Positions 52,202 to 62,305 of a stretch of 64,000 nucleotides of DNA are shown here, in pieces. Every line of letters starts with the position of its first letter. Position 1 is the first letter of the stretch. The notes beneath the pieces are model-generated. The model was not told the DNA's origin. It saw nothing but the letters and a program-made list of their open reading frames with translations, and ran no database searches. The position numbers and the translations under genes are program-made. The stretch comes from Serratia symbiotica (GTDB lineage Bacteria > Pseudomonadota > Gammaproteobacteria > Enterobacterales > Enterobacteriaceae): NCBI GenBank assembly GCA_900016775.1, contig LN890288.1:248001-312000 (forward strand), written 5' to 3'.

Positions 52202-53533
52202 TTAATTTAAAAAATATTTATGAATTAATGTATTTAATTTTAATTCAAAATGATTATTTTGTATTTTATCTTCATTTAATATTACTTTACGAATAAAACC
52301 AATGCCAATAATCATATTACTTAAAGAGTCAATAACAATTAATTTTTTATAATAATAATTATTATCATGATTTAATATTATAGATTTATCAAAAAATACT
52401 TCTATTAAACCAATTTCATTAAATATAATTTTATCTGTTTTATATTTTTCTAAAGAATTAATATTTATTTGATAATAAATATTTTTTACTATAATATTAT
52501 TTTTTTTATTATCTATGATTATTTTATAAGAACAACCAGATAGTAATGGTTTTTTAGACATCCATATTATATTTATTAATACATTTTTAATATATTGTAA
52601 TGCTTCGTTTACATTAACTATTACATCACCACGATTAATATTTATTTTATCTTTTAAAACTAATGTTATTTCAAATTTAGGTAATGCTATTTTTAAATTA
52701 TCATTACCAGTAAAAATTTGTTTAATAATTGATGTTTGATTAGAAGGAATAATTTTTATTTTTTGTCCTACTTTTAGTATACCAGAAGATAATATGCCAA
52801 AATATCCATAATCATTTGAATTAATACGATTAATATGTTTTACTATAAAATATGAAGATTGAATATTAATATTATTGTTAATATTAATAGAATCTAAAAC
52901 ATCTAATAATGTTGGTTTATTATACCAAGACATCTTTTGACTTTTACATATTATATTGTCACCATACAATGATGATAATGGTATAAATATAATTTCTAAA
53001 TTATAAGATATTTTTTTAAAAAAAATAATACAATCTTTTTTATATTTATCAAATATTGATTCTTTATAATTTATTAAATCCATTTTATTTAAAATAATTA
53101 TTATTTTTTTTATTTTTAAAAGAGTTATAATAAAATTATATTTATAAGTTTGATCTAATATACCTTTAGATACATCAATTAATAAAATTGGAATATCATA
53201 AATATATGAACTAATTATTATATTTTTTATATGTTTTTCATGACTTTTAGGATTAATTATTACAAATTTTCGTTTTTTAGTTGAAAAAAAATAATTAGAA
53301 ACATAAATAGAAAAATTATATTTTTGTAAAAAATAAATATTATTTTTTAATAATACAGAATTATATATTTGATCTTTAATATTAATATTATTACTTTTAT
53401 TATTTAATAAAAAAGAATTAATATTATTAATTTTATAATTATTATATAATAATTGTTTAATTAAAGTATTTTTTCCATCATTAATATTACCACATAGTAA
53501 AAAACGAAGTATTGGTTTTTTATTATTATTCAT
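52202..53533 (-). CDS. cysN: CysN-like protein with degenerate GTPase motifs
   Basis: 443 residues (E. coli CysN 475). It aligns with the GTPase subunit of sulfate adenylyltransferase: RFLLCGNINDGKNTLI, FSTKKRKFVI, NKMDLINYKES and a C-terminal part with FNEIGLIEVFFD. However, the P-loop has Asn22 for the Ser after GK, switch I EQGIT is KYNFS, and the G3 motif DTPGHE is NPKSHE (94-99), losing the Mg-coordinating Asp and the Gly. The NKMD guanine motif (149-152) is intact. No cysD or cysC is in the window. The frame is open for 443 codons, so this is either a young pseudogene or a re-used protein. Its position before ftsB matches E. coli. Confidence 0.75.
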   Translation of the reverse strand: MNNNKKPILRFLLCGNINDGKNTLIKQLLYNNYKINNINSFLLNNKSNNINIKDQIYNSVLLKNNIYFLQKYNFSIYVSNYFFSTKKRKFVIINPKSHEKHIKNIIISSYIYDIPILLIDVSKGILDQTYKYNFIITLLKIKKIIIILNKMDLINYKESIFDKYKKDCIIFFKKISYNLEIIFIPLSSLYGDNIICKSQKMSWYNKPTLLDVLDSININNNINIQSSYFIVKHINRINSNDYGYFGILSSGILKVGQKIKIIPSNQTSIIKQIFTGNDNLKIALPKFEITLVLKDKININRGDVIVNVNEALQYIKNVLINIIWMSKKPLLSGCSYKIIIDNKKNNIIVKNIYYQININSLEKYKTDKIIFNEIGLIEVFFDKSIILNHDNNYYYKKLIVIDSLSNMIIGIGFIRKVILNEDKIQNNHFELKLNTLIHKYFLN

Positions 53534-54418
53534 ATAAATATCACTTTATTTTATTAATAGTAATAATTTATTTATATTTAAACATATTTTTATATAATTA
53601 TTTATTTAAAAATAATTTTTATATTTTTAAATTTTATTAAATTATATTAATTATAATGAATTATTTATCAATAATATTTATTTTTTTTGTAAAAAAACAA
53701 TATTTCTTGAATAATTTTTGAAATAGTTTATTCTATAAAATTTATTAAATTCATTAATGTTTAATATAATATAAAATAAAAAAATATATTATATATTTAT
53801 AATTTTTTTATTTAATAAAATATAATTATTATTTATTATAAAAATATTTTTATTATATATAATTTATGATATTTTAGATAAATATAATATTATAATTTTA
53901 ATATTTTTTAAAAATATATTATTAAATATTTATTTAAATTAATGAAATATTAAAAATAAAAATATGTTTTTTACTTATATTAAAAATGATGTATTATTTT
54001 TAAATTTTATTATAACTTTAATAATATTATTTTTAAAATAAATATTAAATTATATAATATAAATATATATTTAATATTAATATTATAAAAATTATATTTT
54101 TATTTTTTAAAATTTAATTTATTTAAAATAAGATAACAAATTTTAATATTATTTATTATATTTTATTAATAAAGAATATTTAAAATTAATATAATTTAAA
54201 TAATTTATTTTATATTTTATTAATTTATAATATTATATTAAATATAAATTTAAAATATCTTGATATAAATTAAATATTAATTAAAATATTTAATAATTAT
54301 AATTATATTATAAAAATAATTTTTAAATAAATTTTCGATATAAATCTATTAATTAATATATTAAAAATAATATTTATTTTTGTATTATATTTTAATAAAA
54401 TATTTTAGGAGTTAAATT
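53534..54418. other. Desert where cysD would be expected
   Basis: About 885 bases of A/T-rich DNA between cysN and rpsT. In E. coli cysD lies directly upstream of cysN. No CysD-like reading frame or fragment was recognised in either strand here, and no RNA gene was seen. Confidence 0.6.
54407..54411 (+). promoter_or_regulatory. Ribosome binding site of rpsT (TTG start)
   Basis: AGGAG seven bases before the TTG start of rpsT. It supports the non-ATG start, which is conserved with E. coli. Confidence 0.75.
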
Positions 54419-54679
54419 TTGGCTAATATTAAATCTGCTAAAAAAAGAGCTATACAATCTGAAAAAAATAGAAAAAAAAATACTTCTTCTCGTTCAATGG
54501 TACGTACTTTTATAAAAAAAGTATCTGCCGCTATTTTATCAGGTGATAAAATAGCAGCACAAAATACATTTTTTATAATGCAATCTATTATAGATCGCCA
54601 AGCAACTAAAAAATTATTACATAAAAATAAAGTAGCACGTTATAAATCAAATTTAATTACACGTATTAATTTAATGTAA
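54419..54679 (+). CDS. rpsT: 30S ribosomal protein S20 (UUG start)
   Basis: 86 residues (E. coli 87). It starts at TTG with [18 protein letters not shown] directly after, the standard S20 N terminus; E. coli rpsT also uses UUG, linked to autogenous control. AGGAG lies 7 bases upstream. SMVRTFIKK and [14 protein letters not shown] are conserved. It is a 16S rRNA-binding bundle of helices. It converges with dnaJ, the same relative layout as dnaKJ and rpsT in E. coli. Confidence 0.97.
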   Translation: MANIKSAKKRAIQSEKNRKKNTSSRSMVRTFIKKVSAAILSGDKIAAQNTFFIMQSIIDRQATKKLLHKNKVARYKSNLITRINLM

Positions 54680-54858
54680 TTAACAATTATTTTCTATAAA
54701 ATATTAATTATTAAATTTATTTTTAATGAAATTTAATATTTTAAATTATTAATTTTTTATTAACATAAAATTTAAATTAATAATTAAAATCTTTAGTTTA
54801 TTTTTTATAAATAAATTTTATAAATTTGAATTTAAAATAAATTAATTTTATTATGTTT

Positions 54859-55974
54859 TCAACGAGTAAGATCATCAAAAAATTTTTTTACTCCATCAAT
54901 AAAACTTTTTGAACGTGGATTATTTTTATCACCAGATGGTCCACCTAAACTTATTGCTAATTCTTTTAAAATTTGTTTTTGTTTATCATTTAAATTAACA
55001 GGAGTTTCTACTATTACACGACATAATAAATCTCCTTGATTACGACCTCTAATTGATTTTATACCTTTTCCACGAATACGAAATAATTTAGCAGTTTGTG
55101 TTTCTGGTGGTATTTTTAATTTAACTCTTCCATCTAATGCTGGAACTTCAATTTCTCCACCTAATGCTGCCATAGCAAAATGAATAGGTATTTCACAATA
55201 TAAATTATTACCTTCACGTTCAAAAATAGGATGAGTTTTTACTTGAACTTGAACATATAAATCACCTGAAGCAGCACCTTTTTCTCCTATTTCACCTTCA
55301 CCAGTTAAACGTATCCTGTCACCAGTATTAACACCAGCTGGAATTTTTACAGATAATGTTTTTAATTTTTCTATTCTACCATGACGTTTACATCTTTTAC
55401 ATGGAAGTTTAATAATTCGTCCTTGTCCATGACAGTGTGGACATGATTGTTGTACACTAAAAAAACCTTGACGCATTTGAACTTGTCCCTGTCCATGACA
55501 AGTAGGACACCTAATAGGTGAACTTCCTGGTTGAGCTCCACTACCATGACATAAATCGCATTCTTCTAATGTTGGAATTTTAATTTCTTTAGTTACACCA
55601 CGTACAGTTTCTTCTAAAGAAAGTTCTATATTATATCGTAAATCTGAACCCCGAGATGCACGTTGACGACGTGTTCCGCCAAATATATCACCAAAAACAT
55701 CACCAAAAATATCAGTAAAATCTGAATTACCTCCACTAGTTGCATGACCTTGTTCAAAAGCTGCATGTCCATATTGATCATAAGCAGCACGTTTTTTTTC
55801 ATCAGTTAATATTTCATAAGCCTCTTTACTTTGTTTAAATAAAATTTCAGCACCTTTTTCCTGATTACGATCAGGATGATATTTCATTGCTAAGCGTTTA
55901 TATGCTTTTTTTATTTCACGCTCATCTGCTGTTCTACTTACACCAAGAATCTCATAATAATCTTTCTTAGTCAT
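54859..55974 (-). CDS. dnaJ: Chaperone protein DnaJ
   Basis: 371 residues (E. coli 376). The J domain (1-70) has YHPDRN with the HPD motif that stimulates DnaK. The Gly/Phe region is very short, with only eight or so residues between YGHAAFEQG and [10 protein letters not shown]. The zinc domain has four cysteine pairs, the last being CKRC. C-terminal domains and the end KKFFDDLTR match E. coli. The start is [11 protein letters not shown] at 55974; an upstream in-frame extension through the G/C-rich spacer is not homologous. It follows dnaK across 106 bases that contain a stable hairpin. Confidence 0.97.
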   Translation of the reverse strand: MTKKDYYEILGVSRTADEREIKKAYKRLAMKYHPDRNQEKGAEILFKQSKEAYEILTDEKKRAAYDQYGHAAFEQGHATSGGNSDFTDIFGDVFGDIFGGTRRQRASRGSDLRYNIELSLEETVRGVTKEIKIPTLEECDLCHGSGAQPGSSPIRCPTCHGQGQVQMRQGFFSVQQSCPHCHGQGRIIKLPCKRCKRHGRIEKLKTLSVKIPAGVNTGDRIRLTGEGEIGEKGAASGDLYVQVQVKTHPIFEREGNNLYCEIPIHFAMAALGGEIEVPALDGRVKLKIPPETQTAKLFRIRGKGIKSIRGRNQGDLLCRVIVETPVNLNDKQKQILKELAISLGGPSGDKNNPRSKSFIDGVKKFFDDLTR

Positions 55975-55998
55975 TCTTTTATTACCCTGAATATACTT

Positions 55999-56030
55999 CA
56001 CGGGCGTAGAGTTTTTTCTCAACACCCGTG
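55999..56030 (-). other. Stable hairpin in the dnaK-dnaJ spacer
   Basis: CACGGGTGTTGAG and CTCTACGCCCGTG (minus strand) form a 13-bp stem with one G-U pair and one mismatch around a 6-A loop. Of the 82 bases from 55999 to 56080, 42 are G or C, against a nearly A/T-only background in other spacers. It lies between the dnaK stop and the dnaJ start, so it can modulate dnaJ level or protect the dnaK mRNA. No T run follows on this strand, so it is not an intrinsic terminator. Confidence 0.8.
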
Positions 56031-56080
56031 CTGGTTTCCAGTAACAGCTTACACCGTTATTCCGCACCTATTGCAGGCGA

Positions 56081-57985
56081 TTATTTTTTATCTTTAACTT
56101 CTTCAAATTCAGCATCAACAACATCATCATCTTTTTTTATTGTATCATTAGTATTATTTTCTTTTGTTTTTTGAGCTTGAGTTATTTCAAGTAATTTTCC
56201 TACTACTTTTATTAATGCTTCAGTTTTAACTTCAATAGCAATCTTATCTTCACCTTTTAATGCTGTTTCTAAGTCTTGTAATGCTGTTTCTATGGTTTTT
56301 TTATCTTCTTTTGATAATTTATCTCCTACATCTTTAATTTGTTTACGAGTACTATGAATAAGATGATCTGCTTGATTACGAGTTTGTATTAATTCTTCAA
56401 ATTTTCGATCTGATTCAGAATTAAGTTCAGCATCATTTACCATTTTTTGTATTTCTTTTTCATTTAAACCTGAAGAAGCTTTTATAGTTATTTTTTGTTC
56501 ACGACCAGTATTTTTATCTTTAGCTGATACATGTAAAATACCATCTGCATCAATATCAAAAGTTACTTCAATTTGTGGTGTACCACGTGGTGCTGCTTGA
56601 ATACCATCTAAATTAAATTGTCCAAGAGATTTATTATCACTTGCACGTTTTCTTTCACCTTGTAATACATGAATAGTTACTGCAGACTGATTATCTTCAG
56701 CAGTTGAAAATATTTGACTATGTTTAGCAGGAATAGTAGTATTTTTAGTAATTAATACTGTCATTACACTACCCATAGTTTCAATACCTAAGGATAATGG
56801 AGTTACATCTAATAATAATACATCTTTTACATCACCTGATAATACACCTGCTTGTACTGCTGCACCTACAGCTACTGCTTCATCAGGATTAACATCTTTT
56901 CGTGGTTCTTTATTAAAAAATTCAGCAACTTTTTTTTGTACCATAGGCATACGAGTTTGTCCTCCTACAAGAATTACATCTTGAATATCAGAGATTGATA
57001 ACTTCGCATCTTTAAGTGCAACTTTTAATGGTTTAATAGAACGTATAATTAAATCTTCAACTAATGATTCTAATTTTGCACGGGTTACCTTAATATTCAT
57101 ATGTTTTGGACCATATCTATCTGCAGTAATATAAGGTAAATTTACATTAGTTTGTTGAGTAGAAGATAATTCAATTTTTGCTTTTTCTGAAGCTTCTTTT
57201 AAACGTTGCATTGCTAATGGATCATTACGTAAATCAATACCTTGATCTTTTTTAAATTCCTCAACTAAATAATTAATTAATCGACTATCAAAATCTTCAC
57301 CACCTAAATGAGTATCACCATTAGTTGCTAAAACTTCAAATGTTTTTTCACCATCAACATTATCTATTTCAATAATTGAAATATCAAAAGTACCACCACC
57401 TAAATCATAAACTGAAATAATACGATTACCTACTTCTTTATCTAAACCATATGCTAATGCTGCAGCAGTAGGTTCATTAATAATACGTTTTACTTCAAGA
57501 CCAGCAATACGACCAGCATCTTTTGTAGCTTGACGTTGTGCATCATTAAAATAAGCAGGGACAGTAATTACTGCTTCTGTTATTGCCTCACCTAAATAAT
57601 CTTCAGCTGTTTTTTTCATTTTTTTTAATACTTCAGCAGAGATTTGAGGTGGTGCTATTTTTTGATCTTTTACTTCTAACCAAGCATCACCGTTATCAGC
57701 TTCAACAATTTTGTAAGGCATAATACTTTTATCACGTTGTGCTTCTTCATCTTGAAATCGTCGCCCAATTAATCGTTTTATCGCAAATAAAGTATTTTTC
57801 GGGTTAGTAACAGCTTGACGCTTAGCTGGTTGACCAACCAAAATTTCACCATCTTGGGTATAAGCGATAATAGAAGGAGTAGTACGATCACCCTCAGAAT
57901 TTTCTAGTACACGAGCCTTAGTACCGTCCATAATTGCTACGCAAGAATTGGTTGTACCTAAATCGATACCAATAATTTTACCCAT
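56081..57985 (-). CDS. dnaK: Chaperone protein DnaK (Hsp70)
   Basis: 634 residues (E. coli 638). It is the ATP-dependent Hsp70 that works with DnaJ and GrpE. The ATPase domain carries [24 protein letters not shown] and [11 protein letters not shown]; the substrate domain and lid follow, ending [14 protein letters not shown] as in E. coli. The bases before the ATG (GGAGACGTTTAG) look the same as in E. coli. It is preceded by a clear sigma-32 promoter (58110-58141). Confidence 0.99.
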   Translation of the reverse strand: MGKIIGIDLGTTNSCVAIMDGTKARVLENSEGDRTTPSIIAYTQDGEILVGQPAKRQAVTNPKNTLFAIKRLIGRRFQDEEAQRDKSIMPYKIVEADNGDAWLEVKDQKIAPPQISAEVLKKMKKTAEDYLGEAITEAVITVPAYFNDAQRQATKDAGRIAGLEVKRIINEPTAAALAYGLDKEVGNRIISVYDLGGGTFDISIIEIDNVDGEKTFEVLATNGDTHLGGEDFDSRLINYLVEEFKKDQGIDLRNDPLAMQRLKEASEKAKIELSSTQQTNVNLPYITADRYGPKHMNIKVTRAKLESLVEDLIIRSIKPLKVALKDAKLSISDIQDVILVGGQTRMPMVQKKVAEFFNKEPRKDVNPDEAVAVGAAVQAGVLSGDVKDVLLLDVTPLSLGIETMGSVMTVLITKNTTIPAKHSQIFSTAEDNQSAVTIHVLQGERKRASDNKSLGQFNLDGIQAAPRGTPQIEVTFDIDADGILHVSAKDKNTGREQKITIKASSGLNEKEIQKMVNDAELNSESDRKFEELIQTRNQADHLIHSTRKQIKDVGDKLSKEDKKTIETALQDLETALKGEDKIAIEVKTEALIKVVGKLLEITQAQKTKENNTNDTIKKDDDVVDAEFEEVKDKK

Positions 57986-58037
57986 CTAAACGTCTCCATT
58001 TATAATTAATAATTGATCAGGTTGCTAATCCATATAA

Positions 58038-58067
58038 AATAAATTTTATTATTTTTTAAACTGTCAA
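58038..58067 (-). promoter_or_regulatory. Possible second, sigma-70-like dnaK promoter
   Basis: A consensus TTGACA (58062-58067, minus strand) is followed 18 bases later by TTTATT (58038-58043), a partial -10 match. It lies between the heat-shock promoter and the dnaK start. The -10 part is weak and easily produced by A/T-rich DNA. Confidence 0.35.
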
Positions 58068-58109
58068 TTATTTCAATTTTACTTTACGGTCAGCAACTAC
58101 GGTAAAAAT

Positions 58110-58141
58110 AAGATGGGGCCATCTAACTCAGCATCAAGGGG
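58110..58141 (-). promoter_or_regulatory. Sigma-32 heat-shock promoter of dnaK
   Basis: Minus-strand CCCCTTGATG (58132-58141) and CCCCATCTT (58110-58118) match the -35 and -10 consensus of RpoH promoters, with 15 bases between CTTGA and CCCCAT, the same spacing as E. coli dnaK P1. It lies about 125 bases before the dnaK ATG. Its G/C content stands out in an A/T spacer. An rpoH gene is implied elsewhere in the genome. Confidence 0.85.
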
Positions 58142-58145
58142 TAAA

Positions 58146-58726
58146 TAGAAAAATTTATTTTTTATATGTAATTTAATTTATAATTATTTTATATTTTTAT
58201 AATTTTAATTTATATAATAAAATATTATTAAACATTGTATATTAATTTTACTTTCTAATTTAAAAATATAAATTTATTATTTAATTAATGTATAATTTTT
58301 AATTGGTTTTAAAAATAAATTAAAATTAATATGAAAAAATTTATTTAAATTTTAATTTATTAAATATTTTATTATTTTTTTTATGATTAATTAAAATATA
58401 TAATAAATTTTATTTTAATAAATATTTTAAAATTAAATATTATTTAATACATTTGATAAATATTATATAAAATTTAAATTTTATTAAAAATTATATTGAT
58501 TTAAATTTATTATTTTATATATTTTAAATTAATAAATTATTATAATTTTAATATATATAATATTTTAATATTTAATAAATATAATAATATGTAAATGATT
58601 AATTTAATAATATTATTATTTTAATTTTATACATTTATAAAGATTATTAATTATTTAAATATAATTTTATATAATTAAATTATATAAAATTATATTTGTT
58701 TTTATTTAAAAACAAGGAAATATACT
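58146..58726. other. Divergent dnaK-trhO spacer beyond the heat-shock promoter
   Basis: About 580 bases, almost all A/T, between the dnaK promoter and trhO. Only an AAGGAAA ribosome site near 58712 before trhO is a clear signal. No coding remnant or RNA gene was seen. Confidence 0.6.
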
Positions 58727-59671
58727 ATGCTCACTTTACATAATAAAATTTCTATTAAAGAATTAAAAAAAAATATGTTAACTGAAAATACACCACGTAT
58801 TACAATTTCGTTTTATAAATATTTTAACATTAATAATCCTAAAGAATTTAGAGATAAACTTTATATTCAATTAAATAATTTAGATATATTTGGTAGAATT
58901 TATATAGCAAAAGAAGGAATTAATGCACAAATAAGTATACCAAAATTTAATTTTACTTATTTTAAAAATATGTTATTTACTTCATATCCTGAATTAAATC
59001 AAATACGTTTAAATATAGGATTAGAAGATAATGGAAAATCTTTTTGGGTTTTATGTATAAAAGTACGTCATAGAATTATTTCTGATGGTATTAATGATAA
59101 AGATTTTAATCCTAAAAATGTAGGAAAATATATAAAAGCTAAACAAGTTAATCAAATGAGTGAATGTCCTAATACATTATTTGTAGATGTAAGAAATCAT
59201 TATGAATATGAAATAGGTCATTTTAAAAATGCTATAGAAATACCTTCAAAAACATTTCGTGAACAGTTACCAATGATTCTTAAAATATTAAAAAATAAAA
59301 AAAATGAAAATATTGTAATATATTGTACTGGTGGTATTCGTTGTGAAAAAGCTAGTGCTTATATGAAATATAATAATTTTAAAAACGTCTATCAAATAGA
59401 AGGTGGTATTATTGAGTATGTTCATCAAGCCAAAAAACAGGGATTGCCTTTAAAATTTATAGGAAAAAATTTTGTATTTGATAAACGAATGGGAGAAAGG
59501 ATTACTAATGATATTATAGCTCATTGTTATCAATGTGGTATATTATATGATACTCATACTAATTGTAAAAATCCAAATTGTCATTTATTGTTTATTCAAT
59601 GTGAACAATGTAAAATTAAATTTCAAGGTTGTTGTAATAAAATTTGTCAAAAAAAGCTCTACCATAGGTAG
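58727..59671 (+). CDS. trhO: tRNA uridine 34 hydroxylase TrhO (YceA), C-terminally shortened
   Basis: 314 residues (E. coli 350). It is a rhodanese-family enzyme that hydroxylates wobble U34 with O2, the first step to mo5U/cmo5U-type modifications. An N-terminal acylphosphatase-like domain (about 1-110) precedes the rhodanese domain with [15 protein letters not shown] and the catalytic cysteine in [11 protein letters not shown]. The C-terminal cysteine-rich part ([22 protein letters not shown]) is kept, but the last 35 or so residues are gone. The stop is inside a hairpin that forms a terminator for the opposite strand. The start has an AAGGAAA site. Confidence 0.92.
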   Translation: MLTLHNKISIKELKKNMLTENTPRITISFYKYFNINNPKEFRDKLYIQLNNLDIFGRIYIAKEGINAQISIPKFNFTYFKNMLFTSYPELNQIRLNIGLEDNGKSFWVLCIKVRHRIISDGINDKDFNPKNVGKYIKAKQVNQMSECPNTLFVDVRNHYEYEIGHFKNAIEIPSKTFREQLPMILKILKNKKNENIVIYCTGGIRCEKASAYMKYNNFKNVYQIEGGIIEYVHQAKKQGLPLKFIGKNFVFDKRMGERITNDIIAHCYQCGILYDTHTNCKNPNCHLLFIQCEQCKIKFQGCCNKICQKKLYHR

Positions 59672-59674
59672 AGC
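59650..59674 (-). terminator. Terminator on the deaD strand, inside the end of trhO
   Basis: Read on the minus strand, GCTCTACC and GGTAGAGC form a perfect 8-bp stem (59656-59674) with a 3-base loop, directly followed by TTTTTTT. It is about 150 bases past the deaD stop and overlaps the last codons and the stop of trhO. It lacks a T run on the plus strand. Confidence 0.85.
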
Positions 59675-59823
59675 AATATAAAAAATATTCAAATAAATAT
59701 AATATATTAAATTAAATATAACATTATATTTTTTAAATATTAAATATATTAATAAAATTAAATTAATAATTAAAAGAAATTTTTAATATATTTTTATTTA
59801 AAATTATTAATATAATTTTATTA

Positions 59824-61620
59824 TTATGATAAATTATTATTATTACGATTATATTTTATAAAACGACGATTAGTATTTTCACGTCGTTCATTATTTAAAA
59901 TATTTCGATTATTACGTCGAACATTGAATTGTATTTTATTATTTAATAATTTCATATTTATAGGTTTATTCATAATTCGAGTATTAGCACATTGTTTTAA
60001 AATTTCTATAGGTATATTTTTTTGTAATTCTATAGTAGAATAAGAAGAAAATAATTTTATATTACCAATATAATGACTACTGATATCACCTTCATTAATC
60101 ATTGCACCAACAATATGACGAACTTCAATACCATCATTACGACCAATTTCAATTCTATAAACATGCATATTATTAGTATTACGTCGTTCACGATAATAAT
60201 CATTATTTGAATTATTAAAATATATGTTACGTTTACGATCATTATTACGATCTTCACGATTGTTAAAAATTCGATTTTTACGTGATTTTAATATAGGATC
60301 TGGTTTAATAATTAATGGACGTTCACCTTGAGCCATTTTTAATAAAATAGTAGCTAAAATTTCTATATTTAATTTTTCTTTTAATTGTATTTTAGAAAGT
60401 AAAATTTTATATTTTTCTAAATCAGTACTTTTTAATTGTTCCTGAACTTTAGTAGAAAATTTAGCTAAACGACGTGAACTTAATAGTGAAATATTAGGTA
60501 ATCCTACTTCTGATAAAGTTAATTTCATAGTACGTTCAATATTACGTAACATACGACGTTCTCGATTTTCTACAAATAATAATGCGCGACCTGTACGTCC
60601 TGCGCGACCTGTACGACCAATACGATGAACATAAGATTCTGAATCCATTGGCATGTCATAATTCACTACTAAACTAATTCGTTCAACATCTAAACCTCTC
60701 GCTGCTACATCAGTAGCAATTAAAATATCTAAACGTCCATTTTTTAATCGTTCAAGAGTTTGTTCACGTAAAGTTTGATTCATATCACCATTAAGAGCAG
60801 CACTATTATAACCACTATGCTCTAAAGCTTCAGCTACTTCTAATGTAGCATTTTTAGTGCGTACAAAAATAATTGCTGCATCGAAATCTTCTGCTTCTAA
60901 AAAACGTATTAAAGCTTCATTTTTACGTATACCATATACCATCCAATAACTTTGATTAATATCTGGACGTGTAGTAATATTAGATTTTATACGTATTTCT
61001 TGAGGATTTTTCATAAATCGACGAGTGATTCGATGAATAGCTTCTGGCATTGTAGCTGAAAATAATGCAGTTTGATGTTTAGCTGGAATTTTAGACATAA
61101 TAGTTTCTACATCTTCAATAAATCCCATGCGTAACATTTCATCAGCTTCATCTAAAACTAAACCTTTTAAATTAGATAAATTTAATGTACCACGTTTTAA
61201 GTGATCTAATAAACGTCCTGGGGTACCTACTACAATTTGTGGTCCTTGACGTAAAGTTCGTAACTGCACATCATAACGTTGACCACCATAAAGAGCTAAT
61301 ACATTTATATTATTTATATATTTAGAAAAATTAGTCATAGCTTCAGCAACTTGCACTGCTAATTCACGAGTTGGAGTAAGTACTAAAATTTGCGGTATTT
61401 TTAAATGAGATTGTAAATTATGTAATAAAGGTAATGAAAATGCTGCAGTTTTTCCACTACCTGTTTGCGCCATACCTAATACATCACGACCTTTTAAAAG
61501 ATGAGGGATACAACTTAATTGAATTGGTGATGGTTTTTTATAACCGAGATCAGTTAAAGCAGAAATTATTGGCTCAGATAAACCTAAATCAGAAAAAGAA
61601 ATTTTAAACTCAATAGTCAT
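59824..61620 (-). CDS. deaD: ATP-dependent RNA helicase DeaD (CsdA)
   Basis: 598 residues from the ATG at 61620 (E. coli 629). It is a DEAD-box helicase for ribosome assembly and mRNA decay, cold-important in E. coli. Motifs: AQTGSGKT (Walker A), PTRELA, DEAD in LDEADEM, SAT, and [11 protein letters not shown]. The DbpA-like C-terminal RNA-binding part ([19 protein letters not shown]) is kept; the Arg/Gly tail is replaced by an Arg/Asn-rich tail. The start aligns [13 protein letters not shown] with E. coli; AAGG lies about 10 bases upstream. The yrbN-like ORF overlaps its first codons. Confidence 0.95.
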   Translation of the reverse strand: MTIEFKISFSDLGLSEPIISALTDLGYKKPSPIQLSCIPHLLKGRDVLGMAQTGSGKTAAFSLPLLHNLQSHLKIPQILVLTPTRELAVQVAEAMTNFSKYINNINVLALYGGQRYDVQLRTLRQGPQIVVGTPGRLLDHLKRGTLNLSNLKGLVLDEADEMLRMGFIEDVETIMSKIPAKHQTALFSATMPEAIHRITRRFMKNPQEIRIKSNITTRPDINQSYWMVYGIRKNEALIRFLEAEDFDAAIIFVRTKNATLEVAEALEHSGYNSAALNGDMNQTLREQTLERLKNGRLDILIATDVAARGLDVERISLVVNYDMPMDSESYVHRIGRTGRAGRTGRALLFVENRERRMLRNIERTMKLTLSEVGLPNISLLSSRRLAKFSTKVQEQLKSTDLEKYKILLSKIQLKEKLNIEILATILLKMAQGERPLIIKPDPILKSRKNRIFNNREDRNNDRKRNIYFNNSNNDYYRERRNTNNMHVYRIEIGRNDGIEVRHIVGAMINEGDISSHYIGNIKLFSSYSTIELQKNIPIEILKQCANTRIMNKPINMKLLNNKIQFNVRRNNRNILNNERRENTNRRFIKYNRNNNNLS

Positions 61621-61690
61621 GTATACATGCCTTATTAATAATGATAGCCAGTCTACATAACCTATTAAGAAAATTTTCAATTATTTTCAT
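61610..61690 (-). CDS. yrbN: YrbN-like 26-residue micro-gene overlapping the deaD start
   Basis: An ATG at 61690 opens 26 codons ending in TGA at 61612-61610, overlapping the first 11 bases of deaD in another frame. The peptide begins [16 protein letters not shown]. coli has a 26-codon gene, yrbN, at the same place upstream of deaD, and length and position agree. The segment is richer in G/C than the surrounding spacer. Function is unknown; translation could couple to deaD. I recall the E. coli peptide only in outline, so sequence homology is not proven here. Confidence 0.65.
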   Translation of the reverse strand: MKIIENFLNRLCRLAIIINKACIHDY

Positions 61691-62305
61691 AGAAAATATG
61701 AACCGGCTTAAATTGATTTATAAATAAATAAAATTTAATTTGTTAAATAAATAATTTTATTTTATAATTAAAATTTATTTAATTTATAATTTATAATTTA
61801 AAATATAAAATAAATATTAATTTATTTAATTTTATTATTTAAATAATTTTATTTATAATATTATATTAATTTAATTTAAATAATATTAATTTAAATAATT
61901 AATTTTAATATTTAAAATTTTTAATTAATATATATTTAAATAATTTAAAAAAATATTTATATTATTGATATTACAAATAATAATTAATTAAGTAAATATA
62001 ATTATATTTATATTATAAAATATTTTATTTTTTAAATATTATTAAAAAAATAATTTAATATGATAATTTAAATATTTAATTTATTTTATTATATTAATTT
62101 ATTAAAATTGTTTTTATAAATTAATATTTTATTAAATAAAATATTAATATTTTTTTTTAAAATTTAAAATTATTTGATAATATAATAACATACTATAATT
62201 TATATTTTAATAATTATAATTTAAATAATTTTTTATATATATTAAACATTTATAAAAAAAATAATAAAATTTATTTTTTATATATAAATTAAATTTTAAA
62301 TTAAT
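61691..62305. other. pnp-deaD spacer, site of lost nlpI
   Basis: About 615 bases. E. coli has the lipoprotein gene nlpI between pnp and yrbN-deaD; no NlpI-like frame or fragment is visible and composition is nearly all A/T. The part nearest yrbN (61691-61710) has a short GCCGG, perhaps the end of a conserved leader. Confidence 0.6.

Noticed and set aside
55975..56067. 31-residue N-terminal extension of DnaJ
   Set aside because: It runs through the structured dnaK-dnaJ spacer; DnaJ homology begins exactly at the ATG at 55974.
61621..61680. 20-residue N-terminal extension of DeaD from a TTG
   Set aside because: DeaD homology starts at the ATG at 61620. The same bases are better explained by the yrbN-like frame.
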